A DNA stretch of 10,208 nucleotides. Origin: Desulfobacterales bacterium (lineage in GTDB: Bacteria; Desulfobacterota; Desulfobacteria; Desulfobacterales; Desulfobacteraceae). The DNA is taken from assembly GCA_022361095.1 (NCBI GenBank), contig JAKSBO010000499.1, positions 1-10,208 of the forward strand, written 5' to 3'. Numbering within the stretch: the stretch's first letter is position 1; every line of letters starts with the position of its first letter. The position numbers were made by a program, and so were the translations under genes. Shown one piece after another: positions 1 to 5,810 of this stretch. Below the pieces are notes generated by a model, which made no database searches, was not told the origin of the DNA, and was given only the letters and a program-made list of their open reading frames with translations.

Positions 1-541
1 TATTTAAAATATCATAAAAATCTCCGCCGGCCTCTTCCAGGGGCAGGTAAAACGCACTGAACCGGGCATCCGGAAAGTCATCAGGCCTTGGCAACAAGGC
101 ATTTTGGGCCTCAGTTACCTGGCGCAGCTTTCTGGCCTGATCCTGCACCAAGGAGTTGGTGGCAATGGAAAGTTTAAGGTGAATACGTACCCGGGCCAGG
201 ACTTCCTGGGCATGAAAGGGCTTGACGATATAATCCACCGCCCCGAGCTCAAATCCCTTTAATTTGACATCCACCTTGGAAACACCCGTCAAAAAAATCA
301 CTGGGATGCTGACGGTGGCCATATCATTCTTAAGCTTCTGAATCACCTCAAATCCGTCTTCACCCGGCATTTCAATGTCAAGTAAAATAAGGTCGGGATG
401 TTCTTGGGCTGCGGTATGCCTTGCCTCAGGGCCATTGTTCGCCAAAAGGACGACATAGCCCTCCTTAGTCAGCACTTTTTCAATAAGTTTAAGGTTCACC
501 TGGTTGTCGTCAACCACAAGTATGGAATATGCGTCGGCCAT
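1..541 (-). CDS. Response regulator with PP2C/SpoIIE-type phosphatase output, C-terminus cut off by window edge
   Basis: The visible 180 residues begin with a receiver domain. It has the acidic pair D11/D12, phospho-acceptor D55 in LLDIEMPG, T85 and K107 in VKPF, so all the usual phosphorylation residues are present. A helical linker (about 110-148) leads into AQNALLP and then EEAGGDFYDIL at 169-179. That is the opening of a PP2C/SpoIIE/RsbU-type serine/threonine phosphatase, with metal-binding aspartates D174 and D177. The rest of the phosphatase lies beyond base 1. Proteins of this architecture usually dephosphorylate an anti-sigma-factor antagonist when the receiver is phosphorylated, acting in the cytoplasm. 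The ATG at 541-539 lies one base after the HPt stop codon, and CAGGAACG just upstream serves as a modest ribosome site, so the two are almost certainly co-translated. The phosphatase call rests on the N-terminal motif only; the anti-sigma target is family inference. Confidence 0.9.
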   Translation of the reverse strand, partial: MADAYSILVVDDNQVNLKLIEKVLTKEGYVVLLANNGPEARHTAAQEHPDLILLDIEMPGEDGFEVIQKLKNDMATVSIPVIFLTGVSKVDVKLKGFELGAVDYIVKPFHAQEVLARVRIHLKLSIATNSLVQDQARKLRQVTEAQNALLPRPDDFPDARFSAFYLPLEEAGGDFYDILN

Positions 542-542
542 A

Positions 543-863
543 TCACGTTCCTGAAAGACTGCTTTCAAGTGTTTCCCAAAGTCCCTGCATTTTTAAAATA
601 AAAGTCTCCAAACCGTCAAACTTTCCGTCCCGTGCAAGGGTCTCCAACTCCCCAGCCAGTTGAGACAGTTTTTCAAATCCCAGATTCCCGGAAGCACCCT
701 TTATGGAATGAGCGGCAAAACTTATGGATTCTGGATCACTATCCCGGATACCGCGGCGGATTTTTTCAAGATCAGATGCCAGGGTGTCGGCCAGAAGGCG
801 TCCAAGTGTTTCGGCTTCATTTTTATCAACGTTCAGGAATGATGCTATATTACGAAAATCCAT
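543..863 (-). CDS. Stand-alone HPt (histidine phosphotransfer) protein
   Basis: A 106-residue helical protein carrying the HPt signature AAHSIKGASGNLG, with phospho-accepting histidine H52 followed by K55 and G56. It should relay phosphate between a kinase and a receiver, in the cytoplasm. The frame stays open up to 935, but I chose the ATG at 863. The longer version would add a hydrophobic, non-conserved stretch encoded by a strong promoter (-10 at 916-921), and ACAGG precedes the 863 start. The gene ends one base before the response regulator begins, which makes that regulator the obvious partner. The CheA-like protein upstream lacks its own P1/HPt domain, so this protein may supply that function in trans; this is inference. 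Confidence in the HPt family is high. Confidence 0.92.
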   Translation of the reverse strand: MDFRNIASFLNVDKNEAETLGRLLADTLASDLEKIRRGIRDSDPESISFAAHSIKGASGNLGFEKLSQLAGELETLARDGKFDGLETFILKMQGLWETLESSLSGT

Positions 864-915
864 GGAATTACCTGTAATATAATTACAATAGAAGAAAAAA
901 CGAACAGCATAAAAA

Positions 916-944
916 ATTATAAGAGATCTCAACATCCTTGTAAA
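916..944 (-). promoter_or_regulatory. Strong sigma70-type promoter for the HPt / response-regulator pair
   Basis: Read on the minus strand there is TTTACA (939-944, 5 of 6 to consensus), a 17-base spacer and a perfect TATAAT (916-921). The predicted start near 909 gives a leader of about 45 bases before the HPt ATG at 863. The HPt and response regulator genes can thus be expressed without the upstream receptor and CheA-like genes. The promoter also argues against the longer HPt start at 935. No experimental support; judged on match and spacing. Confidence 0.7.
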
Positions 945-1047
945 GAATTAACAAACTCTGCTTAGCAACTTGGGACTATCGCCCAACAACACAACTTATA
1001 AGTGCTGATAAAAAAGAGCAATATACAGGTTAACCCATGGCCGGAAT

Positions 1048-1079
1048 CACAATTGCATGCGTTACTCACAGCAATTGTG
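1048..1079 (-). terminator. Hairpin spanning the stop of the CheA-like gene, terminator-like without a U tract
   Basis: CACAATTGC at 1048-1056 and GCAATTGTG at 1071-1079 are perfect 9-base inverted arms with a 14-base loop that contains the stop codon (1066-1068). The right arm falls in the last codons of the CheA-like gene. On the minus strand the hairpin is followed by ATTCCGG, not a T run, so it is not a classical intrinsic terminator. It could protect the 3' end or partly separate the transcript from the HPt gene, which has its own promoter. AATTG is palindromic by half, so chance formation is possible. Confidence 0.4.
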
Positions 1080-2688
1080 CCGTTTGCCGCATATCCATGA
1101 CAAGGGTTGTGTGGCCGTTAATATTCATGGTCCCTTTAATTCCGGGCAGATCAAAATTACCGTCATCAACGTTTAAATGCACGTCCAGAATATCCACCGG
1201 CGGGGAGACAATTAATCCAAACGTCCTGCCGTCAACGTTAAAAACAATAACCTCCCGGTACTCTTTTTCAGGCAGGGTGCCCGCATTTACAATTTCAGAA
1301 ATTTCATAAAGCCTGAGCACGTTTCCCCGATATTGAATAATGCGCTTATCTTCGATTTTTTCAATATCAGCGGTTTTAAATCGTTCAATCCGCTGAACAT
1401 GTTTAAAAGATGCCGCAAAATACTCTGTTTCCATATTTTTAAACATGACCAAAGATTCTTTTTTACCCTCAAGGCCCGGGTCCGCTTCCAATTTTTTTGA
1501 AAGCCGGCGTGATTCCGGTGCTGTCGCCACCCCAACCATTTGTGCCAGGTTCAAAATATCAAGAATCAGCGAAACCTTTCCATCGCCCATAATTGTTGCC
1601 CCGGCATATGCCTTACATGTTTTCAAATGGCGCCCGACCGGTTTGACAACAATTTCTTCGGAATCATAAAATTGTTCTACAACAAGTCCGTACTTATAAT
1701 TTCCTGCAAAAACAATGGCGATATTGGTGACGCCGGTTCGGTTTAAACGCCTGTCCGTTTTGACCCGTTCCTGTGTATTCTCTATTTTTTCAATGCCGAT
1801 CACACGGCCATCGGCATCATATTTTTTAGAACGGCGGTCAGCCAGATTTTTTCTTCGTTCAGTTTTTCGTTCTCCACTTTCAGGGCAAATGTAACTTTGT
1901 TCAACATCAAGCAGGTCTGACAGGTTAAGTAAAGGTAAAAGCTCGCCCCGAAGCCTTATGACGTCTGCCTCCCCAACTTTCTGAATCTTATTTTTGGTAT
2001 CTGCCGCCTGAATTCTTAGAAGCTCACTTAAATTGGTCTGGGGAACGGCAAATTTTTCGTTTCCAATGGAAATCATCTGACCGGGAATAATCGCCAGGGT
2101 TAACGGCAGTTTTATGGTAACAGCACACCCTTTATCTCCAATCGAATCAAGGTCAACGGCACCGCCCAACTCTTCAATGGCGGAACTTATATGTTCCGGA
2201 ATATCCGTTGCTGATAGGGCAACACGATCTGCAGAAAGGACAATATTAACCTGTCCTGCATCCTGAAACGCCTTCAACAGAATTTTATCGCCATTTGAAT
2301 TCTCTATTTCGGCACCTGCATCAAATTTGACGAATCTGTCAGCAAGTGCATTTAACGGATTCCGGATGGCGTCAAGAATCGTTCGGTCAAGCATTATCTC
2401 TTTACCGGTTTCATCAAGTATCACCCGGTCCCCTAATTTTTGGCAAATGCTTTCAAAAAGGGAGGCGACAGGCTGCATCCGGGTTTGCATGATCGCATTC
2501 TGGATCTCTGAAGTGATCAGATCAATACTCTGCCCGGATGTTTCGATCACCGCCGGATCAGAATTGTTAATACCCTGGAGAAGCTGGTTTCGCCCCAGCA
2601 CAAGTTCCCCGGCCAGGGAAGTCAAAGATTCCAGAATCCGGCGGCTGACCTGAACAGGCGAATTATTATTAATAGGCGTGCTTTCCAT
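1066..2688 (-). CDS. CheA-derived protein lacking P1 and ATP-binding motifs, with two CheW-like domains (probable kinase-dead scaffold)
   Basis: 540 residues. Residues 12-73 match the CheA dimerisation domain P3 (LAGELVLGRNQLLQ, then SEIQNAIMQTRMQPV). The following region (about 79-200) aligns with the ends of the CheA ATPase domain: LDRTILDAIRNPLNAL at its start, and IEELGGAVDLDS then KGCAVTIKLPLTLAIIPG (187-203) at its end. The core is about 60 residues too short. The N-box (usually HLxRNxxDHG) reads ALADRFVKFDAG, and no DxGxG or GxGxG motif is present. Two CheW-like domains follow (about 200-375 and 410-540). The first carries a charged insert at about 265-318 with RR/ERR repeats. No P1 histidine domain is present. 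The ATG at 2688 is preceded by AGGAG at good spacing, so the short N-terminus is genuine. It probably couples to the receptor encoded upstream as a cytoplasmic array component; lack of kinase activity is inference from missing motifs. Confidence 0.85.
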   Translation of the reverse strand: MESTPINNNSPVQVSRRILESLTSLAGELVLGRNQLLQGINNSDPAVIETSGQSIDLITSEIQNAIMQTRMQPVASLFESICQKLGDRVILDETGKEIMLDRTILDAIRNPLNALADRFVKFDAGAEIENSNGDKILLKAFQDAGQVNIVLSADRVALSATDIPEHISSAIEELGGAVDLDSIGDKGCAVTIKLPLTLAIIPGQMISIGNEKFAVPQTNLSELLRIQAADTKNKIQKVGEADVIRLRGELLPLLNLSDLLDVEQSYICPESGERKTERRKNLADRRSKKYDADGRVIGIEKIENTQERVKTDRRLNRTGVTNIAIVFAGNYKYGLVVEQFYDSEEIVVKPVGRHLKTCKAYAGATIMGDGKVSLILDILNLAQMVGVATAPESRRLSKKLEADPGLEGKKESLVMFKNMETEYFAASFKHVQRIERFKTADIEKIEDKRIIQYRGNVLRLYEISEIVNAGTLPEKEYREVIVFNVDGRTFGLIVSPPVDILDVHLNVDDGNFDLPGIKGTMNINGHTTLVMDMRQTAQLL

Positions 2689-2741
2689 TGTTTATCTCCT
2701 GGTGTTGCCTGATCGGCACCTGTGGTCCGAATTTCTAATAA

Positions 2742-2768
2742 GGCCTGCCGCTCAAAAGCATGCAGGCC
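2742..2768 (-). terminator. Short GC-rich hairpin between receptor and CheA-like genes, possible attenuator
   Basis: GGCCTGC (2742-2748) and GCAGGCC (2762-2768) form a perfect 7-bp GC-rich stem with a 13-base loop, in the 92-base gap after the receptor stop. On the minus strand it is followed by TTATTAG, a poor U tract. It may reduce read-through and so set the ratio of receptor to scaffold; a full terminator is unlikely. Confidence 0.35.
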
Positions 2769-2780
2769 GGTATCAAATGC

Positions 2781-4760
2781 CTACAGTTTAAACCTGCTGA
2801 CCATCTCATTAAGGCTTTCGGACAGTTTGGATAGTTCCAAAGCACTGTCATTTATCTGTACGCTGCCGGCTGTGATCTCCTCAGCAGACTGGCTCACCTG
2901 ATGAACATCTTCGGTGACCTCTGCAGCTACTGTGGATGTCTGATTGACGTTTTCATTGACTTCCTGAACACCGGTGGCGGCCTGGCTGACATTATTTGAA
3001 ATTTCCTGGGTTGTGGCAGACTGCTCTTCAATGGCCGTGGCAACCGACGTAACAATGGAATTTATATCATCTATAATTTCAACAATCTCCTTTATCGAAC
3101 TAACGGATTCCGTGGTTGTTGACTGTACCTCCCCTATTCTCACGCCAATTTCGTCAGTCGCCTGGGCCGTCTGTTTGGCAAGTTCCTTGATTTCACCGGC
3201 CACCACAGCAAACCCCTTGCCGGCCTCACCGGCCCTTGCGGCCTCTATGGTTGCATTCAATGCCAGAAGATTTGTCTGCTCGGAAATGTCGGCGATGGTT
3301 TCCGTCACCTTGCTGATCTCAGCGGCAGCCCTGCCCAGTGCATCCACTCTTTGGGAAATATGTTCAGCTTTTTCAACAGCCTGGGAAGTTGTATGGCTTC
3401 CCTTGGCGGTATTTGATGAAATCTCGTTGATCGTGGCGGTCATCTCTTCCGCAGCAGCAACAATCATCTGCAGATTGGCACTGGTCTGTTCTGTGGCGGC
3501 AGCCACACTGTTCATTGCCGTTGCCATCTCTTCTGCAGCCGAGGAAACATTATTGGCATTTTGGGATGACTGTTCAGCTCCGGATGTCACCTCCTGGGAT
3601 ACAGCGGACAACTCCGTGGCAGAAGATGTCAATGTCTGAACGCCCTGGGAAATGTCATTAAACATATGCTTCAAATTGTCTGTCATCTGCTGCATATTGG
3701 CATAGACGCCGGTAAGGGTCTTTCCGGTTGTTGGAAACTGATAAGTCAAATCGCCTTGGGCAATCTGATTGGCCACATTGGCAATTTCAGCCGGATCATG
3801 CCCCAACAGTGCCATAATACCTTTGACAAACCAGAGCACGGCCACCACCGTCAAAACCAGAAAGATGACGCCGGCGGCAAGAACCATATTCCGGATGGCA
3901 ACCACAGCCGCTAAGAACTCCGCTTCATTCTGGGTGACCACAAGGCTCCAGCCGGTGGCAGGCACATTGGCGAAACCGGCGATCTTATCGGTTCCTTTGA
4001 AACGATATTTTTCAACACCGGCTTCCCCGGCCAACGCCCTTCTGGCAATATCCTCCATTCCTGGAAGTTTGGACATATTGAGATCGAAAATATAATCTTC
4101 CACAGGATGTGCGATAAAAAGTCCGTCATTGCCCGTCATAAAAGGATAGCCGGTGGTCCCCATTTTGACCTGGGTGATTTTCTTAGACAAACCCGTCAGC
4201 TTTAAAGTTACGCCCAGTATCCCGGCAAAGGAACCGGAATTGTCCTGCAAAGGAACGGCAACCACAACAATAGGCACGCCGCTCGCTTTTGAAATAAGCG
4301 GCTCGCTAATGCTGCTTTTTCCCGATTTAGCCTCCTGGAAATACGTCCTGCCTGACAAGTTCATATTTTGCTGCCTGTACTTGCCATATTCGTTGTCAGC
4401 GACTACCTGGCCCGACGAATCGGTAACAAAAAAGAAGTCATAATTCTTTCCGATCCTCTTATAGACAGCCGCCAAATATTCGTCTGCAGCGGCCACCGCT
4501 TTTTTATCCACCGATTCTTTGGCTATTCCCTTGATAAAAGATTCCGAAGCCATGGCCTCGGCTTTCTCAATTTCCTGCGCCATGGAAAGATCCACCATGG
4601 TTGCAAGGTTTTTCGCGGTGAGCTTTGCCTGTCCCTTGGCAAGACTGACCAGTGCAGTGGAAGATTCAAATATTGCAAACATCCCTACAACTACCAGCGG
4701 AAGGATTGCCGCGACCACACCACCAATGATTAATTTTGTCTTTAATGTCATTTTCCTCAT
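2781..4760 (-). CDS. Methyl-accepting chemotaxis protein with periplasmic Cache sensor
   Basis: 659 residues with classical chemoreceptor layout. Membrane segment 1 is at about 10-30. A periplasmic region at about 35-285 has Cache-type features ([16 protein letters not shown] at 107-122, [10 protein letters not shown] at 135-144, and GILGVTLKL). Membrane segment 2 is at about 291-313. HAMP-like [19 protein letters not shown] lies at 320-338, and a long coiled coil runs to the end. The conserved hairpin tip that binds CheA/CheW is at about 493-530 ([19 protein letters not shown] and the following [13 protein letters not shown]). There is no C-terminal CheR/CheB-tethering pentapeptide. The ATG at 4760 has GAGGAG just upstream. 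It is the first gene of the minus-strand cluster, so it presumably feeds the CheA-like protein encoded next. The strict amino-acid-binding dCache motif is not evident, so the ligand is unknown. Confidence 0.95.
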   Translation of the reverse strand: MRKMTLKTKLIIGGVVAAILPLVVVGMFAIFESSTALVSLAKGQAKLTAKNLATMVDLSMAQEIEKAEAMASESFIKGIAKESVDKKAVAAADEYLAAVYKRIGKNYDFFFVTDSSGQVVADNEYGKYRQQNMNLSGRTYFQEAKSGKSSISEPLISKASGVPIVVVAVPLQDNSGSFAGILGVTLKLTGLSKKITQVKMGTTGYPFMTGNDGLFIAHPVEDYIFDLNMSKLPGMEDIARRALAGEAGVEKYRFKGTDKIAGFANVPATGWSLVVTQNEAEFLAAVVAIRNMVLAAGVIFLVLTVVAVLWFVKGIMALLGHDPAEIANVANQIAQGDLTYQFPTTGKTLTGVYANMQQMTDNLKHMFNDISQGVQTLTSSATELSAVSQEVTSGAEQSSQNANNVSSAAEEMATAMNSVAAATEQTSANLQMIVAAAEEMTATINEISSNTAKGSHTTSQAVEKAEHISQRVDALGRAAAEISKVTETIADISEQTNLLALNATIEAARAGEAGKGFAVVAGEIKELAKQTAQATDEIGVRIGEVQSTTTESVSSIKEIVEIIDDINSIVTSVATAIEEQSATTQEISNNVSQAATGVQEVNENVNQTSTVAAEVTEDVHQVSQSAEEITAGSVQINDSALELSKLSESLNEMVSRFKL

Positions 4761-4863
4761 TCACTTCTCCTCTTTTCTTAGGTCCATCGTATTTTCGCAA
4801 GTTTCAATGTATGCCTTTACAATAGGCGAAAGGTATGCCATCAGCCTAAATCGCCATTAAATC

Positions 4864-4893
4864 CTTATAAAACAGCGTATTACATATTTGCAA
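4864..4893 (-). promoter_or_regulatory. Candidate promoter for the chemoreceptor gene
   Basis: On the minus strand TTGCAA (4888-4893, 4 of 6) is followed after 18 bases by TATAAG (4864-4869, 5 of 6). Transcription would start near 4857, leaving a leader of about 97 bases. The tandem palindromes at 4920-4968 lie just upstream, in a position suited to an activator. The match is moderate and the region AT-rich, so chance is a real alternative. Confidence 0.35.
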
Positions 4894-4919
4894 CACATTC
4901 TAACCCTCCTGATTAAACT

Positions 4920-4968
4920 TAAATTCTTGTAAACGAGAACGATGCGTATTCTTGTTTACAAGAATTTA
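4920..4968. promoter_or_regulatory. Tandem 18-bp palindromes forming a 20-bp hairpin; operator-like
   Basis: The outer arms TAAATTCTTGTAAAC (4920-4934) and GTTTACAAGAATTTA (4954-4968) are perfectly complementary over 15 bases. Pairing continues inward through one G-T and four more pairs (4935-4939 with 4949-4953), leaving a 9-base loop. The same stretch can be read as two related palindromes in direct repeat, 25 bases centre to centre. Site A is ATTCTTGTAAACGAGAAC (4923-4940) and site B is ATTCTTGTTTACAAGAAT (4948-4965), identical at 14 of 18 positions. Two spaced dimer sites suggest a transcription factor binding cooperatively. Neither strand has a following T run, which speaks against a simple terminator. 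I do not recognise the regulator. Confidence 0.55.
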
Positions 4969-5014
4969 GATTTCGTCTGCTTTCTTACAAAAAATTAAAA
5001 CCGTTTTTATATTT

Positions 5015-5239
5015 TCAATATAAATGTTCTGGGGGAAACAAACGGTCAACACTGCCTGAATCAATTATAAAAGCAATTAAGACTGTAACATTGTGTAATG
5101 GTTTACACAAAATTTCAGACAGCGGCGGGTTATCGTCTGTTAAAACAATTTCACCATTTGGAAACGTATTTCTAATTATAGTTTCCAATTGATGCCTGTG
5201 TCCATCATTTTTTCCGACATTTAATACTATTTTCTTACT
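5015..5239 (-). pseudogene. Start-less open frame of 74 codons, possible remnant of a small receiver-like gene
   Basis: Between in-frame stops (TGA at 5240-5242 and at 5015-5017) the minus strand encodes a protein-like sequence. It starts SKKIVLNVGKNDGHRHQLE, continues TIIRNTFPNGEIVLTDDN and ends SVDRLFPPEHLY. No ATG or GTG is in frame. Deleting one T at the upstream end would join it to TTGAAG and give MKKKIVLNVG, so a frameshift is one explanation. The opening vaguely resembles the first strand and helix of a response regulator receiver, but the acidic pair and phospho-acceptor are absent. It may be a decayed gene or a chance frame in AT-rich DNA. Confidence 0.25.
5091..5110. promoter_or_regulatory. 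Perfect 8-4-8 palindrome, operator-like
   Basis: TTGTGTAA (5091-5098), TGGT, then TTACACAA (5103-5110) is a perfect inverted repeat. The outer TTGTG...CACAA resembles Rex- or CRP-type sites, but neither the Rex nor the CRP spacing fits exactly (20 bp instead of 18, and eight bases between TGTGT and ACACA). A regulator dimer site is plausible; identity unknown. Confidence 0.4.
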
Positions 5240-5313
5240 TCAATATCCCCTTTTCGTATCAAATTACATCTGGATAAATGCCCATATTGTGATAAAGCGT
5301 CAAAATGTATAGC

Positions 5314-5336
5314 AAATACATAACATGTATGTATTT
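5314..5336. promoter_or_regulatory. Perfect 9-5-9 inverted repeat upstream of the small plus-strand genes
   Basis: AAATACATA (5314-5322) and TATGTATTT (5328-5336) are perfect arms around ACATG. It lies about 50 bases before the start at 5383, where an operator or promoter for the plus-strand pair would be expected. It is wholly AT-rich, so the chance background is higher than for the other palindromes. Confidence 0.35.
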
Positions 5337-5340
5337 TACC

Positions 5341-5432
5341 GATTAAAAATTATCAAGCTGAACTAAATGACCCGATCAGAAGATGAACAGATCGTTCTTA
5401 AAAAATACCAGGGCAGATAGATTAAAAATTAT
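5341..5432. repeat. 13-base direct repeat GATTAAAAATTAT, two copies
   Basis: Exact copies lie at 5341-5353 and 5420-5432, 79 bases apart. The second copy runs into the ATG at 5431. They may be regulatory or simply low-complexity AT-rich sequence; flanking bases differ. Confidence 0.35.
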
Positions 5433-5523
5433 GGGGTTAAAAATAGGGACCGGGCTGAGAAAAGCGTTTAACGATAAAAAACGGGTTGACCTTTATCTTC
5501 AAAAAGGGTCTTATCCCGAGTGA
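5383..5523 (+). CDS. Small basic protein (46 aa), translationally coupled to the next gene
   Basis: The frame ATG AAC AGA TCG at 5383 encodes 46 residues, beginning MNRSFLKNTRADRLKIMG and ending RVDLYLQKGSYPE. It is rich in lysine and arginine. Its stop TGA (5521-5523) overlaps the GTG start of the following gene in the four-base form GTGA, a classic coupling arrangement and the main reason to believe it. An alternative start is the ATG at 5431 (30 residues). Neither start has a convincing ribosome site; AGAAG directly abuts the first ATG. I do not recognise the family and assign no function. Confidence 0.4.
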   Translation: MNRSFLKNTRADRLKIMGLKIGTGLRKAFNDKKRVDLYLQKGSYPE

Positions 5524-5810
5524 ATATGTTTTATTTAACCCCATATGATCTAAAGCCGATGAAAAAAAAAGACACCCATCAATTTATCCAGGAATATAAG
5601 GGCATTGCAGCCTTTGGCATGGACAGGGCAAGCGATGAGGAGACCATCATGTTCTATCTGCAGAAATTTAGTGAAGACGCCTTTATGAAAACCCTTTTGC
5701 CAAGGCTTTCCGACCAGGAACTTGACGAAATTTATAATTGGATCAACACCTACCTGAAAAAACACATCTCCGAGGATGAGTATCACAACCTGTTTTTAAA
5801 AGACCGTTAA
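5520..5810 (+). CDS. Small conserved-type hypothetical protein (96 aa)
   Basis: A soluble, charged, probably all-helical protein with no membrane segment or cysteine motif. It contains DTHQFIQEYKGIAAFGMDRA and then DEETIMFYLQKFSEDAF followed by LPRLSDQELDEIYNWI. From memory it resembles short proteins in sulfate reducers annotated only as hypothetical or 'cytoplasmic protein'. The GTG at 5520 overlaps the previous stop; ATG at 5526 is an alternative that loses two residues. AAAGGG about 12 bases upstream is a weak ribosome site, fitting translational coupling. The TAA stop (5808-5810) overlaps the stop of the convergent mltA gene. Codon use looks normal for the region. The gene is very probably real; its function is unknown. 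Confidence 0.8.
   Translation: MNMFYLTPYDLKPMKKKDTHQFIQEYKGIAAFGMDRASDEETIMFYLQKFSEDAFMKTLLPRLSDQELDEIYNWINTYLKKHISEDEYHNLFLKDR

Larger units (their letters stand above)
4761..5382. other. AT-rich gene-poor spacer with clustered palindromes
   Basis: About 620 bases without a standard gene, clearly more AT-rich than the flanking coding DNA. It holds a candidate promoter for the receptor gene, a tandem palindrome/hairpin (4920-4968), an 8-4-8 palindrome (5091-5110), a 9-5-9 palindrome (5314-5336) and a start-less open frame on the minus strand (5015-5239). I see no tRNA, riboswitch or mobile-element ends. It separates the minus-strand chemosensory cluster from two small plus-strand genes, so promoters in both directions are expected here. 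Confidence 0.6.

Noticed and set aside
864..935. Longer N-terminus for the HPt protein (start at 935, residues MLRSLIIFYAVRFFFY)
   Set aside because: It would be encoded across a near-consensus promoter, has no ribosome site, and the added hydrophobic residues are not typical of HPt proteins.
2974..3639. 221-aa plus-strand open frame
   Set aside because: It is antisense to the repetitive coiled-coil part of the chemoreceptor, rich in A/S/V as expected of a mirror frame, with no recognisable motif.
4920..4968. Intrinsic terminator interpretation of the large hairpin
   Set aside because: The stem is AT-rich and no T run follows on either strand; no gene ends nearby except possibly the start-less frame ending at 5015.
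5367..5420. Short plus-strand frame MTRSEDEQIVLKKYQGR
   Set aside because: Only 17 residues, overlaps the better supported 46-aa frame and has no ribosome site.
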